Shown in pieces: positions 26,527 through 35,829 of a stretch of 64,000 nucleotides of DNA. The DNA is from an uncultured Pelagibacteraceae bacterium (GTDB lineage: Bacteria; Pseudomonadota; Alphaproteobacteria; Pelagibacterales; Pelagibacteraceae): NCBI GenBank assembly GCA_902599625.1, contig CACKGF010000002.1:62001-126000 (forward strand), in the 5' to 3' direction. Position 1 is the first letter of the stretch, and each line of letters begins with the position of its first letter. The translations under genes and the position numbers were made by a program. The notes under the pieces were generated by a model. It was not told where the DNA came from. It made no database searches and saw only the letters and a list, made by a program, of their open reading frames with translations.

Positions 26527-27164
26527 CTTCTATTTCCAAAAATTTTTGAACCAACTCTTATATATGTTGCCTTAAACTTTAATGCATCCATATAATCGTT
26601 CGACATTCCCATACTTATTTCTTTTAATTTCAAACTTTCAGATAAGTTTTGCATTTTTTTAAAAAAAGGAATCGGATCTTCATCAAATGGTGGTAAACAC
26701 ATGATACCTATGATGTTAAGGTTAAATTCAGTTACACATCTTTTATAAAAATTTTCTAGGTTATTTTCGTCAATGCCTGATTTTTGACTTTCTTTACCTA
26801 AATTTATTTGAATAAAAATTTTTGGCTTTATATTCTTTTTTTCCTGTTCTAATGAAATTTTTTCGGCTAATTTTAGGCTGTCCAATGAGTGAATATAATC
26901 AAATAGAGGTAAGGCAAATTTCACTTTGTTGGTTTGTAATTTACCTATTAAATGTAATTTCAATTGAGGAAAATCACTCTTTATTGAGGTCCATTTTTCT
27001 TGAGCTTCCTGAACTTTATTTTCTCCAAAATGATGATGACCGTGATTTATTAATGGCAATATATGACTAATTGGAAATGTTTTGGATACTGCAACAATAT
27101 TAGCATTTTCAAAACTACTAATTTCCTCTTTTACTAAATTGAAATTTTTTACTACATTAACCAT
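26523..27164 (-). CDS. yggS: Pyridoxal-phosphate homeostasis protein (YggS family)
   Basis: PLP-binding protein of the alanine racemase-like TIM-barrel fold that buffers pyridoxal phosphate. The motif NIVAVSKTFP (about 23-32) has the PLP-binding lysine. HFGENKVQEAQEKW, HLIGKLQTNK and LSMGMSNDYMDAL-like segments follow the family order. It is 213 residues, normal. Its start codon directly abuts the start of the divergent ThiE-like gene (CATATG). Confidence 0.95.
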   Translation of the reverse strand: MVNVVKNFNLVKEEISSFENANIVAVSKTFPISHILPLINHGHHHFGENKVQEAQEKWTSIKSDFPQLKLHLIGKLQTNKVKFALPLFDYIHSLDSLKLAEKISLEQEKKNIKPKIFIQINLGKESQKSGIDENNLENFYKRCVTEFNLNIIGIMCLPPFDEDPIPFFKKMQNLSESLKLKEISMGMSNDYMDALKFKATYIRVGSKIFGNRS

Positions 27165-27719
27165 ATGAATTATAATGTTTATTATTTTATAGATGAATTT
27201 AACAAAAATGAAATTGAAAAATTATCTTCTAAAATTTCATTAATTTATAGAAATTATGACAAAAAATGCGACTCTAACGAACTAAAAAAATTGGTTTTAC
27301 ATTGTAAGAATAACAAAAGAAAAGTTTACATTTCCAATAACCTGAAAGCTGCAATCAAATATAATTTTAACGGTTTATATATACCGTCCTTTAATAAAAG
27401 TTTAAGTTTTCAAAATATTGTTAAAGATAATTTTGAAATTCTAGGGTCAGCTCACAATATTATGGAGCTTAAAATTAAAGAAAAACAAGGATGTTCAACT
27501 ATTTTTTTAAGTCCTATTTTTAAAAATAATAAAAAAAAAAAATATTTGGATATTATAAAAGCTAATCTATTGAAGAACTTAACTAGTAATAAGATTGTTT
27601 TACTAGGGGGGATTAATTTCAAAACTTTTAAGAGATCGAAAATGTGCGCACCGAGCGGTATTGCGGCCATATCTTGGGTAAAAAAAAACGGCCCAAGTAT
27701 AAATACTGGGCCGTTTTAA
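27165..27719 (+). CDS. ThiE/TenI-like thiamine phosphate synthase family protein
   Basis: A short TIM-barrel protein of the thiamine-phosphate synthase/TenI family, often beside yggS in alphaproteobacteria. Family features are FNGLYIPSFN, ILGSAHNIMEL, TIFLSPIFKNNKKKKYL and the C-terminal ALGGI-like LLGGINF...GIAAISWV. At 184 residues it is trimmed, and several phosphate-binding positions look diverged, so thiamine phosphate synthase activity is uncertain. The last dozen codons are made by the terminator hairpin shared with the porin gene. Confidence 0.7.
   Translation: MNYNVYYFIDEFNKNEIEKLSSKISLIYRNYDKKCDSNELKKLVLHCKNNKRKVYISNNLKAAIKYNFNGLYIPSFNKSLSFQNIVKDNFEILGSAHNIMELKIKEKQGCSTIFLSPIFKNNKKKKYLDIIKANLLKNLTSNKIVLLGGINFKTFKRSKMCAPSGIAAISWVKKNGPSINTGPF
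27681..27719 (-). terminator. Terminator of the porin gene, overlapping the ThiE-like 3' end
   Basis: AAAACGGCCC and GGGCCGTTTT form a strong stem extended inward by AGTA/TACT with a TAAA loop and one bulged A. On the minus strand it is followed by eight T residues, giving a classic intrinsic terminator just downstream of the porin stop. On the plus strand only four T follow, so termination there is probably weaker. The hairpin lies within the coding sequence of the convergent ThiE-like gene. Confidence 0.88.
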
Positions 27720-27737
27720 TTTAAAAACTAAATTAAA

Positions 27738-28814
27738 TTAGAATGCAAATCCTAAAGCAATTTCAGTTACGCTTTGATCAGCTTGATCTTCGTCCTGATC
27801 TGGATTAGTTACATCCATGTTGTATGCTTTAATTGACATACCACCCATAGAGTAAGCAACCTGTAGAGCGTCAATAGTTTCTGTTACGTCGTCATCAGTT
27901 GTAACCGCTGATTTAGCGTCATCCTGAGCGTCGTAAGTTTCTTCTGATTGTGTATACGAAATTGACATGTTGTCATTTACGTTAAACGCAATTGACATCT
28001 GTTCACCTTCAAATATACCAGCTGCAGTTCTTTCTGCTTTTGCAGTTGTAGTTGCTTCAGCAGAACCTGTTAAACCTGCGTCTAGGTAAGACTCAGAGTA
28101 ACCGATTGATACTGGTCCAAAACTGTATTTTGCGTACCATACACCATTGAACTCATCTCTTACTGCATCACCTGTTCCAACTGGAGTTGTGTTTTCTCTT
28201 TCAGCTCCATAAAAACCAAGTTTTAATGCATCGTAAGTGATCGTTACACCAGCTTCTTGACCTTCACCGTATGTACCACTGTAAGTTGCTTGACCACCAT
28301 CACCAGCACCTGCATCAGATGCTTGGTAAGAGAAACCAAGATGTGCTTGTACGTTTGCACCCATGAACTCCAATGCTGGAGCTGTGTACATAACGTAGTT
28401 GTTATCCATAAAGTTACCAACCAAGTTCGCAGCAGTTTGTTTACCATCAGATACTTGCTCGTAAGCTTGTGGAACTTCTTCATCATACATGTATGATGCA
28501 GATCCAGTACTTGTACCCATGCTGAATGAACCCATTGAAGGTGTCGTGATTGTTGTTGTTGACGCTGACAATTCGTAGTTATCAAGCATAACGGCGCTCA
28601 TAGAAAACGTTGTTCCGTTATCTAGTTCACCACTGCCTGAGAAAGTTACGTCTCTGTCAGTACCAATTGTTTTACCAGTATTATCGTTACCTTTACCCAT
28701 TTTTAAAGTAGCATTAATACCACCAGAAACAGACATTTCGCCTGCTACTGCAGAACCTAAAGTCACTAGCGAACCTGCTAATGCTGTAAGTCCTATTTTT
28801 TTAAAGTTATTCAT
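27738..28814 (-). CDS. Outer-membrane porin (alphaproteobacterial type)
   Basis: A 358-residue beta-barrel porin with a clear signal peptide (MNNFKKIGLTALAGSLVTL, cleavage after about residue 24, ...AVAGEMSV), Gly/Thr/Ser/Asp-rich alternating strands and a C-terminal aromatic residue (LGFAF) as the barrel-insertion signal. It carries general uptake across the outer membrane, probably of small anionic or neutral nutrients; specificity is not readable. It has higher G+C and optimised codons than its neighbours, its own Shine-Dalgarno and its own terminator, all suggesting a major, highly expressed protein. Confidence 0.9.
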   Translation of the reverse strand: MNNFKKIGLTALAGSLVTLGSAVAGEMSVSGGINATLKMGKGNDNTGKTIGTDRDVTFSGSGELDNGTTFSMSAVMLDNYELSASTTTITTPSMGSFSMGTSTGSASYMYDEEVPQAYEQVSDGKQTAANLVGNFMDNNYVMYTAPALEFMGANVQAHLGFSYQASDAGAGDGGQATYSGTYGEGQEAGVTITYDALKLGFYGAERENTTPVGTGDAVRDEFNGVWYAKYSFGPVSIGYSESYLDAGLTGSAEATTTAKAERTAAGIFEGEQMSIAFNVNDNMSISYTQSEETYDAQDDAKSAVTTDDDVTETIDALQVAYSMGGMSIKAYNMDVTNPDQDEDQADQSVTEIALGFAF

Positions 28815-28995
28815 AGTACTCCTTTTTTGTTGTATTCATATGAACAGAGAATTTTTAGCAGAAAACCTTATAATCCGTCGATTTTTACCTAAAATTGTGT
28901 ATTTTTTCCAGATATGTGATATTTTTGTCACTAAATTAAGCCTAATTTTCAAATAATTCTGAGATAATTTAGATTTTCTGCTATTTATAATTTTC
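28815..28995 (-). promoter_or_regulatory. Porin 5' leader and divergent promoter region
   Basis: This 181-base gap is one of the longest in the window. On the minus strand the porin has a canonical AGGAGT Shine-Dalgarno about 4-5 bases before the ATG, rare in this window. Upstream lie the palindrome TTCATATGAA (28835-28844), a TATAAG element that could be a -10, and the dyad GTGA-N8-TCAC near 28916-28931. The DUF3576 gene starts divergently at 28996. No recognised riboswitch is seen. Confidence 0.5.
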
Positions 28996-29568
28996 ATGAA
29001 AACAAATCTAATCAAATTTATTACTTTTATAACTTTTATATTATTTTTTCTCAATTCATGTGGTTTGTACAAAAGATCGGATGTTAAAGATAATCCTGTC
29101 AACGTAGATCAAAGGGTTAAAAAAAACATACAAGAAGGTAGAGGCTTTAGATTTGGAAAAGGGGCAACAAGAGGTGGTAACTTTGATTTTGCATCTTCAA
29201 ATCCACTATGGAGAAGTGCAGTAGATGTTTTAGACTTTGTACCATTAGTTAACGCAAGTTATTCTGGAGGAATAATTATCACGGAATGGTTTTCATCAGA
29301 AAAAAATACTGAAAGTACTAATAGAGAGTTAAAAATTACTGTTCGTTTTATTTCAAATGAAATTAGAGCTGATGCTTTAAAGGTATTAGTTTTTGAGAGA
29401 ACTTGTATGCAAAATAATTGTAAAACAAAAAAAATAAAATCAAAACTTGAAGGTGAATTAAAGTTGGCTATTTTAAAAAAGGCAGCATTATTTGAAAAAG
29501 ATGATTTCAAAAAATATAAGGAAACTGAAGGAAAAAACAGGGGCAAATCGGTAATTAAAAAAAGATAA
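28996..29568 (+). CDS. DUF3576 lipoprotein
   Basis: Predicted outer-membrane lipoprotein: a signal peptide with lipobox FLNSC (Cys at about 22), then a conserved domain with WRSAVDVLDFVPLVNASYSGGIIITEWF, typical of the alphaproteobacterial DUF3576 family. Function unknown. In alphaproteobacteria this family regularly sits upstream of leuS and lptE, as here, suggesting a role in outer-membrane or LPS assembly. The C-terminal ~30 residues are a basic, lineage-specific tail. Confidence 0.85.
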   Translation: MKTNLIKFITFITFILFFLNSCGLYKRSDVKDNPVNVDQRVKKNIQEGRGFRFGKGATRGGNFDFASSNPLWRSAVDVLDFVPLVNASYSGGIIITEWFSSEKNTESTNRELKITVRFISNEIRADALKVLVFERTCMQNNCKTKKIKSKLEGELKLAILKKAALFEKDDFKKYKETEGKNRGKSVIKKR

Positions 29569-29579
29569 TTTTTTCGTAA

Positions 29580-32117
29580 GTGGATAGATATAACTTCAAA
29601 TCAACCGAGGAAAAGTGGCAAAAGTTTTGGGACACTAACAAAACTTTTAAATCCAGCATTAGTAAAAACAAAAAAAAATTTTACTGTTTAGAGATGTTTC
29701 CTTACCCATCTGGGAAGATTCATATGGGACACGTTAGAAACTATACAATAGGAGATGTTTTAGCTAGATTTAAAAAGTTGCAAGACTTCAATGTTCTTCA
29801 TCCAATGGGATGGGACTCATTTGGTATGCCGGCTGAAAATGCAGCAAGAGAGAATAATTTAGATCCAAAGGAATGGACTGAAAAAAACATCTCTACAATG
29901 AAAACCCAATTAAAAAGATTAGGTCTTTCAATAGATTGGGACCGAGAAATTTCAACATGTTCACCAGACTATTACAAACATCAGCAACTTTTTTTTCTGG
30001 AATTATTCGATAAAGGTTTAGTTTACCGAAAAGAAAATTATGTTAATTGGGATCCAGTGGATCAAACAGTTCTTGCAAATGAACAGGTTATTGACGGTAA
30101 AGGATGGAGATCTGGTGTACAGGTAGAAAGAAAAAAATTGAACCAATGGTTTTTTAATATTTCCAAGTTTTCTGGAAAATTGCTTGATGGTTTAGATAAT
30201 TTACCAGAATGGCCAAATAAAGTAAAAACTATGCAAAAAAACTGGATAGGTAAATCATTTGGTTGCGAAGTTGATTTCAAAATTGAGGGAAATTTGCCAA
30301 TTAAAAGTATTAAATGTTTTACAACAAGGCCTGATACATTATTTGGTTTTTCTTTTCTGGCTTTATCTATTGACCACCCATTGTCTAAACACTTTGATAA
30401 AAATTTAGATTTTCAAAAATTTAAGGACGAATGTTCAAAAACAGGAACAACCGAGGAGTCTATTGCTCAAGCTGAAAAGATAGGTTTCAAAACAAATCTT
30501 AAGGCTATCAATCCAATGGATCCAAAAATAAAAGTTCCTGTGTATTTTGCAAATTTTGTTCTAATGGATTACGGTTTTGGAGCTGTTTTTGGATGTCCTG
30601 CTCACGATCAAAGGGACTTTGAGTTCGCCAAAAAATATAAATTAACCATTAAAACTGTTGTACGGCCAAAGAATGAAAACAGTGATTTTCAAGTTAAAGA
30701 CGAGGCGTTTGTAGAAGATGGCTTAATGATTAATTCATCTTTTTTAGATGGTCTCAAAACCCCTGGAGAAGCAATTGAAAAAAGTATTGAGTATTTAACA
30801 GAAAATAAATTAGGAAAAAAAAAGATCAATTTTAGACTTAAGGATTGGGGTATTTCACGTCAAAGATATTGGGGGTGCCCTATACCTATTGCATACACTA
30901 AGGATGGAAAGATTATAAAAGTTCCGAAAAAAATGTTGCCTATCAAACTTCCTGAAAAAATAAATCTTAACACAAAAGGAAACCCCTTAGATCATCAAAA
31001 AAAATGGAAAGAAATTAAAATAGATGGAAAAAATTGTACTCTAGAAACAGATACACTTGATACTTTTGTTGACTCTTCGTGGTACTTTTTGCGTTTTTGC
31101 TCGCCAAAAAATAATGAGTATGGTTTTGATAAAGAGGAATTAAAATATTGGATGCCTGTAGATCAATACATAGGTGGGGTAGAACATGCGATTTTGCATT
31201 TATTGTATTCCAGATTTTTTATGCAAGCTTTAGGTTTTGAAAATGAAAATTTTATTTTGCGTGAACCATTTCAAGGTTTATTCACACAAGGTATGGTGTG
31301 TCATGAAACTTACAAAGATGAAGCGAACAAATGGGTTAGTCCAGATGAAGTTTTTACAGAAAATGGAAAAGATTTTTTCAAGGTAAAAGACAAAAAAAAA
31401 ATTATAGTTGGGCCATCTGAGTCGATGTCAAAATCAAAGAAGAATACTATTGATCCTGAAAAGATTATGAATCAATATGGTGCTGACGCAGTAAGATTTT
31501 TTATTCTATCTGACAGCCCTCCTGAAAAGGACATTCAGTGGTCTGAACAAGGTATGATTGCAGCTTATAAATTTGTTCAAAAATTTTGGGTTTTACATAA
31601 TAAGATCACCGCGGAAATTAAAAACAAAAAAAGAAAAAGTGAAAATACTGATTTGACCGTTTATACAAATAAATTAATTGAAAAATATACCACAAGTCTA
31701 GAAAAATTTAACATGAATGTCTTAATAGCATATTTGCATGAGACCTATAATTTTTTAAGCAAAGAAATAAATAAATTAGATATAAAAGATTTATCAGAAA
31801 ATTATTCAAAAATTTTAGTTTTAATGTTTCCTATTCTCCCGCACCTAGTATCAGAATGCATGAAAGATATTCAAAAAGTTGAAGGCATCTCGTGGCCTAT
31901 TGTGCAAAAAAAATACTTAGAAGAAAAATACGTGAATTTAGTGATCCAAATTAACGGAAAAAAGAAATCTCTAATTAGAATTGAAAAAAATCTAGATGAA
32001 AAAATACTTTTAGAGAATGTCAAAAAAGATAAAAAAATTTCAGGTTTTCTTGAAAAGAAAAGTATTTTTAAACATATAATTGTTAAGAATAAACTGATAA
32101 ATTTAATTGTAAAATGA
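29580..32117 (+). CDS. leuS: Leucyl-tRNA synthetase
   Basis: Class I synthetase charging tRNA-Leu. The HIGH-like motif is in [20 protein letters not shown] (about 40-59), the CP1 editing domain spans about 220-410, and the KMSKS motif is SMSKSKKNT (about 618-626). It is 845 residues, full length. The start is a GTG at 29580, giving [17 protein letters not shown], which matches the family N-terminus. It overlaps lptE by 4 bp. Confidence 0.98.
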   Translation: MDRYNFKSTEEKWQKFWDTNKTFKSSISKNKKKFYCLEMFPYPSGKIHMGHVRNYTIGDVLARFKKLQDFNVLHPMGWDSFGMPAENAARENNLDPKEWTEKNISTMKTQLKRLGLSIDWDREISTCSPDYYKHQQLFFLELFDKGLVYRKENYVNWDPVDQTVLANEQVIDGKGWRSGVQVERKKLNQWFFNISKFSGKLLDGLDNLPEWPNKVKTMQKNWIGKSFGCEVDFKIEGNLPIKSIKCFTTRPDTLFGFSFLALSIDHPLSKHFDKNLDFQKFKDECSKTGTTEESIAQAEKIGFKTNLKAINPMDPKIKVPVYFANFVLMDYGFGAVFGCPAHDQRDFEFAKKYKLTIKTVVRPKNENSDFQVKDEAFVEDGLMINSSFLDGLKTPGEAIEKSIEYLTENKLGKKKINFRLKDWGISRQRYWGCPIPIAYTKDGKIIKVPKKMLPIKLPEKINLNTKGNPLDHQKKWKEIKIDGKNCTLETDTLDTFVDSSWYFLRFCSPKNNEYGFDKEELKYWMPVDQYIGGVEHAILHLLYSRFFMQALGFENENFILREPFQGLFTQGMVCHETYKDEANKWVSPDEVFTENGKDFFKVKDKKKIIVGPSESMSKSKKNTIDPEKIMNQYGADAVRFFILSDSPPEKDIQWSEQGMIAAYKFVQKFWVLHNKITAEIKNKKRKSENTDLTVYTNKLIEKYTTSLEKFNMNVLIAYLHETYNFLSKEINKLDIKDLSENYSKILVLMFPILPHLVSECMKDIQKVEGISWPIVQKKYLEEKYVNLVIQINGKKKSLIRIEKNLDEKILLENVKKDKKISGFLEKKSIFKHIIVKNKLINLIVK

Positions 32118-32572
32118 GGTTAATAATATCACTAATAACATTTTCATTATTTTTTACTAGTTGTGGATTTAAGCCAATTTATAGTTCTAAAACTAGTGAT
32201 TTCGAAATTATAGAAATTACAAATAAAAATGAAAACAAAAATTCCTTTTTAATTGAAAAAATGATTATGTCACTTTCAAATAAAGATGCGATTAAAAAAG
32301 TTAAGCTAGAACTAAATTACGATCATTCGATCATTACGATTTTAAAAAATAGTAAAGGTGATCCGTCCAAAAAAAAATTATTAGTTAGTGTTGATTTAGA
32401 GGTGAAAAGTGAGACAGATAATATTTTAATAAACAAAAATTTTAGTGAGGAATTCAGTTTTGATGTACAAAATGACAAATTCAGCATGGCACAATACGAA
32501 GACAATATCACAATAAATTTAAATAATAAGATTTCAAATGATATTATTTTTTTACTAGGTACATTAAAATGA
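32114..32572 (+). CDS. lptE: LPS-assembly lipoprotein LptE
   Basis: Outer-membrane lipoprotein that plugs the LptD barrel for LPS export. It has a signal peptide with lipobox FTSC followed by GFKPIYSS, the typical LptE start, then a 130-residue domain of alternating strands. It is 152 residues, normal. The order leuS-lptE-holA is conserved in proteobacteria and is here chained by two 4-bp overlaps. The primary sequence of this family is weakly conserved, so the call leans on context and lipobox. Confidence 0.88.
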   Translation: MRLIISLITFSLFFTSCGFKPIYSSKTSDFEIIEITNKNENKNSFLIEKMIMSLSNKDAIKKVKLELNYDHSIITILKNSKGDPSKKKLLVSVDLEVKSETDNILINKNFSEEFSFDVQNDKFSMAQYEDNITINLNNKISNDIIFLLGTLK

Positions 32573-33555
32573 TAATCAAAACTTTCGAAATTAATAAAAA
32601 AATATTCGATAAACAAAATTTTTTTTTAATATATGGAGAAAATAATGGTCTTAAGAAAGAAATCATAGAAAAACTAAAAAAAAGTTTTAAAGGAAACATT
32701 GAAAATTATGATGAAGCGCAGATCCTAAATAATAATGAATCATTTTATGAAAAATTGTTTAATCAGTCACTTTTTGACAAAGAAAAAATATTGGTGATTG
32801 ATAGATGTTCAGAAAAAATTTTTGAGATAATTGAAAATATTTTAGAAAAAAACCTTACTGATATTAAAATTATTTTAAATGCAAGTGTTCTTGAAAAAAA
32901 ATCTAAGTTGAGAAATATATTTGAAAAAGAAAAAGAATTAATAATTATTCCAACGTACAAAGACACTTCTATTACTTTATTAGAAATTGCAAAAAAATTT
33001 TTTAATAATTACAAAATAAGCATTTCACATGAAACAATTAACCTTTTAGTAAATCGATGTAATGGAGATAGAGGACATTTAAAATCTGAATTAGACAAAA
33101 TTTTGATTTATATGAATGATAAAAAAAATATAAATTTAGAAGAAATCTATAAATTAACAAACCTTGTCGAGAACTTTAGCATTAATGAATTGGTAGACAC
33201 ATCCTTGTCCAAAAACTCTAAAAAGACATCTGAAATACTTAATGAGAGTAATTACAAATCGGAGGATGTAATATTGATTCTAAGAACGTTCCTTCAAAAA
33301 GCAAAAAGATTACTTAGTCTATATGAAAAAAAAAGTGACAATGTTAATTTTGATAGTTTAATAAATAGTTATAAGCCACCAATTTTCTGGAAAGATAAAC
33401 CAATAGTTAAAAAACAACTGGAAAGTTGGTCAAAATCAAAAATAAAAGATTTGATAGTAAATATAAATAAAACAGAAATTTTCTTAAAAAAAAACAGTTC
33501 TATTAGCTTAATGCTAGTTTTTAATTTTATTTACGAAACTTCAAATAATAATTAG
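32569..33555 (+). CDS. holA: DNA polymerase III delta subunit
   Basis: Clamp-loader subunit that opens the beta sliding clamp. It has the AAA+ fold without a functional P-loop: FFLIYGENNGLKKEIIEKL (about 17-35), the central helix-rich NRCNGDRGHLKSELDKI, and a C-terminal collar domain. It is 328 residues, normal. It lies downstream of lptE with a 4-bp overlap, and its stop shares TTAG with the stop of convergent parB. Confidence 0.93.
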   Translation: MIIKTFEINKKIFDKQNFFLIYGENNGLKKEIIEKLKKSFKGNIENYDEAQILNNNESFYEKLFNQSLFDKEKILVIDRCSEKIFEIIENILEKNLTDIKIILNASVLEKKSKLRNIFEKEKELIIIPTYKDTSITLLEIAKKFFNNYKISISHETINLLVNRCNGDRGHLKSELDKILIYMNDKKNINLEEIYKLTNLVENFSINELVDTSLSKNSKKTSEILNESNYKSEDVILILRTFLQKAKRLLSLYEKKSDNVNFDSLINSYKPPIFWKDKPIVKKQLESWSKSKIKDLIVNINKTEIFLKKNSSISLMLVFNFIYETSNNN

Positions 33556-34397
33556 TAATATTTCTTAATAATTTCTATCAAGTGGTTAAGTTGATCCAAA
33601 TCTCTAAAATCAAATATTACAGAGCCTTTATTGTTTTTCTTATTTATTATTTGAGTTTTGAGACCTATTTTTTCCATAAGATCAGTTTCAATTTTTTTAA
33701 TATTTGGGTCCTTTGATGCCTTAATTGACTTAGTTGGAGACCTATAGAGTCTTACGAGATTTTCTGTCTGTCTTACAGAAAGATTTTTTTTTATAATTTT
33801 TTTTGCAATTTGATCAGAATTAGTAAGGCCAACTAAGATTTTGGCATGACCTGGAGAAATCTTATTATTTTTTATCAAATCAGTTATATAATTTGATAGC
33901 GTCAAAAGTCTTAAACTATTGGTAATGTGACTTCTACTTTTTCCTATAAATTTAGCAACTTGTTCTTGATCGTAACTAAACTCATCGATCAACCTTTTAT
34001 AACCTTCTGCTTCCTCTATTGAATTTAAGTCATGCCTTTGAACATTTTCAACAATACCAAATTCAAGAGCCTTTTTGTCATCAGCATCAACAACAACAAC
34101 TGGCACCTCATGCAAACCTGCTCTTTGTGCTGCCAACCACCTTCTCTCGCCTGCTATTATCTCATATTTATTTCCACTTGATGGCCTTACAATAATTGGC
34201 TGAATGATACCTCTAGACTTAATTGAATTAGTTAACTCCTCCAAGCTTTCTTCATCAAACGTTTTTCTTGGTTGATATCTATTTCTAATTAAATCACTTA
34301 CAGAAATTTTGTTGTTTTTTGAGACTGTTTTTGTATCTCCTATTAGAGATGATAATCCTCTTCCAAGACCCTTTTTATTTTTAAAGATACTACTCAT
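33552..34397 (-). CDS. parB: Chromosome-partitioning protein ParB
   Basis: CTP-dependent DNA clamp that loads at parS and spreads to form the partition complex. It has the ParB/Sulfiredoxin domain with ELTNSIKSRGIIQPIIVRP and the GERRWLAAQRAG motif (CTP-binding region), then a helix-turn-helix (EQVAKFIGKSRSHITNSLRLL) and a C-terminal dimerisation domain. It is 281 residues, normal. It overlaps parA by 4 bp. A perfect parS site lies about 1.4 kb away in rsmG. Confidence 0.97.
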   Translation of the reverse strand: MSSIFKNKKGLGRGLSSLIGDTKTVSKNNKISVSDLIRNRYQPRKTFDEESLEELTNSIKSRGIIQPIIVRPSSGNKYEIIAGERRWLAAQRAGLHEVPVVVVDADDKKALEFGIVENVQRHDLNSIEEAEGYKRLIDEFSYDQEQVAKFIGKSRSHITNSLRLLTLSNYITDLIKNNKISPGHAKILVGLTNSDQIAKKIIKKNLSVRQTENLVRLYRSPTKSIKASKDPNIKKIETDLMEKIGLKTQIINKKNNKGSVIFDFRDLDQLNHLIEIIKKYY

Positions 34398-35194
34398 GCT
34401 GCCGTTACGAAACTCGATTCTTGAGCCAAAAACTCCTCTGTAAATTTTATATAAGATTTACTTCCTGGACATTGCTTATCATATACTAAAACAGGAACCC
34501 CATGTGAAGGTGCTTCTGATAAACGGACATTTCTAGGAACTACAGTTTGATAGACTTTTTCTTTAAAATAATCTCTTGCATCTGTTTCAACTTGTGCTGA
34601 TAGTCTGTTTCTTTTGTCGTACATCGTTAACAAAATTCCTCTTACAAATAAATTTGGATTAAGACCGACCTTTATACGATCTATAGTTTTAATAAGCTGA
34701 GTTATCCCTTCCAGGGCAAAAAATTCTGTCTGTAAAGGCACAACTAACGAGTCTGATGCCACCAAAGCCATCACGGTTAATAAGCTCAAAGAAGGTGGGC
34801 AATCAATTAAAATATAGTCGTATGAATGGCTAGAATTGTTAAAATATGCGGTTAATTTAGTCTTTAAAAGATATGCTCTATTTTCGTCATCTGCAGTTTC
34901 AACTTCCAAACCTGATAAATCAACATTTGATGTTACGATATCTAAATTTTGAAAGTTAGTCTTCTGAATTGAACTTTGAATCTCCTCTTTTCCATTCAAG
35001 ACTCCATAAATTGATTTGCTAATATCTGATACATTAGACAATCCTAATCCTGTTGTTGCATTTCCTTGTGGGTCCAAATCTATAACTAGTATTTTTTTTC
35101 CATTTAAACTAAGTCCTGCAGCTAAATTAATTACGGTCGTTGTTTTTCCAACACCGCCTTTTTGATTAATGACTGAAATAATTTTTTCTTTCAT
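34394..35194 (-). CDS. parA: Chromosome-partitioning ATPase ParA
   Basis: Walker-type ATPase that segregates ParB-parS complexes over the nucleoid. The deviant Walker A motif is QKGGVGKTTTVIN (11-23) with the signature lysine K12, the switch region LIDCPPSLSLLT follows, and conserved FFALEGITQLI. It is 266 residues, normal. It sits between rsmG and parB with 4-bp overlaps on both sides. Confidence 0.98.
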   Translation of the reverse strand: MKEKIISVINQKGGVGKTTTVINLAAGLSLNGKKILVIDLDPQGNATTGLGLSNVSDISKSIYGVLNGKEEIQSSIQKTNFQNLDIVTSNVDLSGLEVETADDENRAYLLKTKLTAYFNNSSHSYDYILIDCPPSLSLLTVMALVASDSLVVPLQTEFFALEGITQLIKTIDRIKVGLNPNLFVRGILLTMYDKRNRLSAQVETDARDYFKEKVYQTVVPRNVRLSEAPSHGVPVLVYDKQCPGSKSYIKFTEEFLAQESSFVTAA

Positions 35195-35829
35195 TTTTTT
35201 TTACTCACTTTATTTATTTTTATTATGATTGAATCTTTTTCTGTTACACTTTTTTTTTCTATAAATTCTAGGTTCCACTTGTTTAAACTTTGTTCAATAG
35301 AACTCTTTCCGCTTTTTCCTAAAAACAAAATGATATCTTTGAAGTCATCAAAATTTTTTGTTACTAAATCTAAAATAACCGGCAAAGGTTTAAATGCCCT
35401 TGCTAAAATCAAATCAGAGTTTAATTTTTTTTGATCAAAGATATTTTGATTTATTACTTGAGCGTTTAGTTCGAATTTATTAATAACTTTTTTTAAAAAA
35501 TTGCTTTTTTTAAAACTTTTTTCGTAGAGAAAAAATTTCATCTTCGATTTTTGTTTTTTTTTAATAATAGCTATAACTAAACCGGGTAAACCCGAGCCAG
35601 AACCTAAATCAGTGCAAGTTAAATGATTTTCATCAATTAAATCAATAATTTGTGCACAATCAATTATATGTCTGTCTCTGGCTAATTCCTCAGTATGTTG
35701 GCTGATTAAATTAATTTTTTTGTTCTCATCCAAAATCATTTCTTTAAATTCATCTAATTCAAGAAATGTTTCACGTGAAACATTCAAAGTTTCTAGTTTT
35801 GAGTAATCAATTTTATGCGAATCTATCAA
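35191..35829 (-). CDS. rsmG: 16S rRNA (guanine527-N7)-methyltransferase (GidB)
   Basis: SAM-dependent methylation of G527 of 16S rRNA. The SAM motif is [17 protein letters not shown] (about 72-88). The N-terminal [13 protein letters not shown] is encoded by a perfect parS sequence. It is 212 residues, normal. It is coupled to mnmG upstream and parA downstream by 4-bp overlaps, the classic gidA-gidB-parA-parB arrangement near bacterial replication origins. Confidence 0.97.
   Translation of the reverse strand: MIDSHKIDYSKLETLNVSRETFLELDEFKEMILDENKKINLISQHTEELARDRHIIDCAQIIDLIDENHLTCTDLGSGSGLPGLVIAIIKKKQKSKMKFFLYEKSFKKSNFLKKVINKFELNAQVINQNIFDQKKLNSDLILARAFKPLPVILDLVTKNFDDFKDIILFLGKSGKSSIEQSLNKWNLEFIEKKSVTEKDSIIIKINKVSKKK
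35767..35782. promoter_or_regulatory. parS centromere site
   Basis: The 16-base palindrome TGTTTCACGTGAAACA is a perfect match to the widely conserved chromosomal parS consensus, the ParB loading site. It lies inside the start of rsmG, where it also encodes part of NVSRETF, and is 1.4 kb from parB. I found no second perfect copy in the window. Confidence 0.95.

Noticed and set aside
28244-28585. Open frame of 113 codons in a second minus-strand frame inside the porin gene
   Set aside because: The porin frame has a signal peptide, barrel pattern and SD. The alternative frame is His/Gln/Leu-rich shadow sequence caused by the porin's codon bias.
28916-28931. CRP/FNR-type binding site before the porin
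   Set aside because: The half-sites TGTGA and TCAC are separated by eight bases, not six, and the right half lacks the final A.
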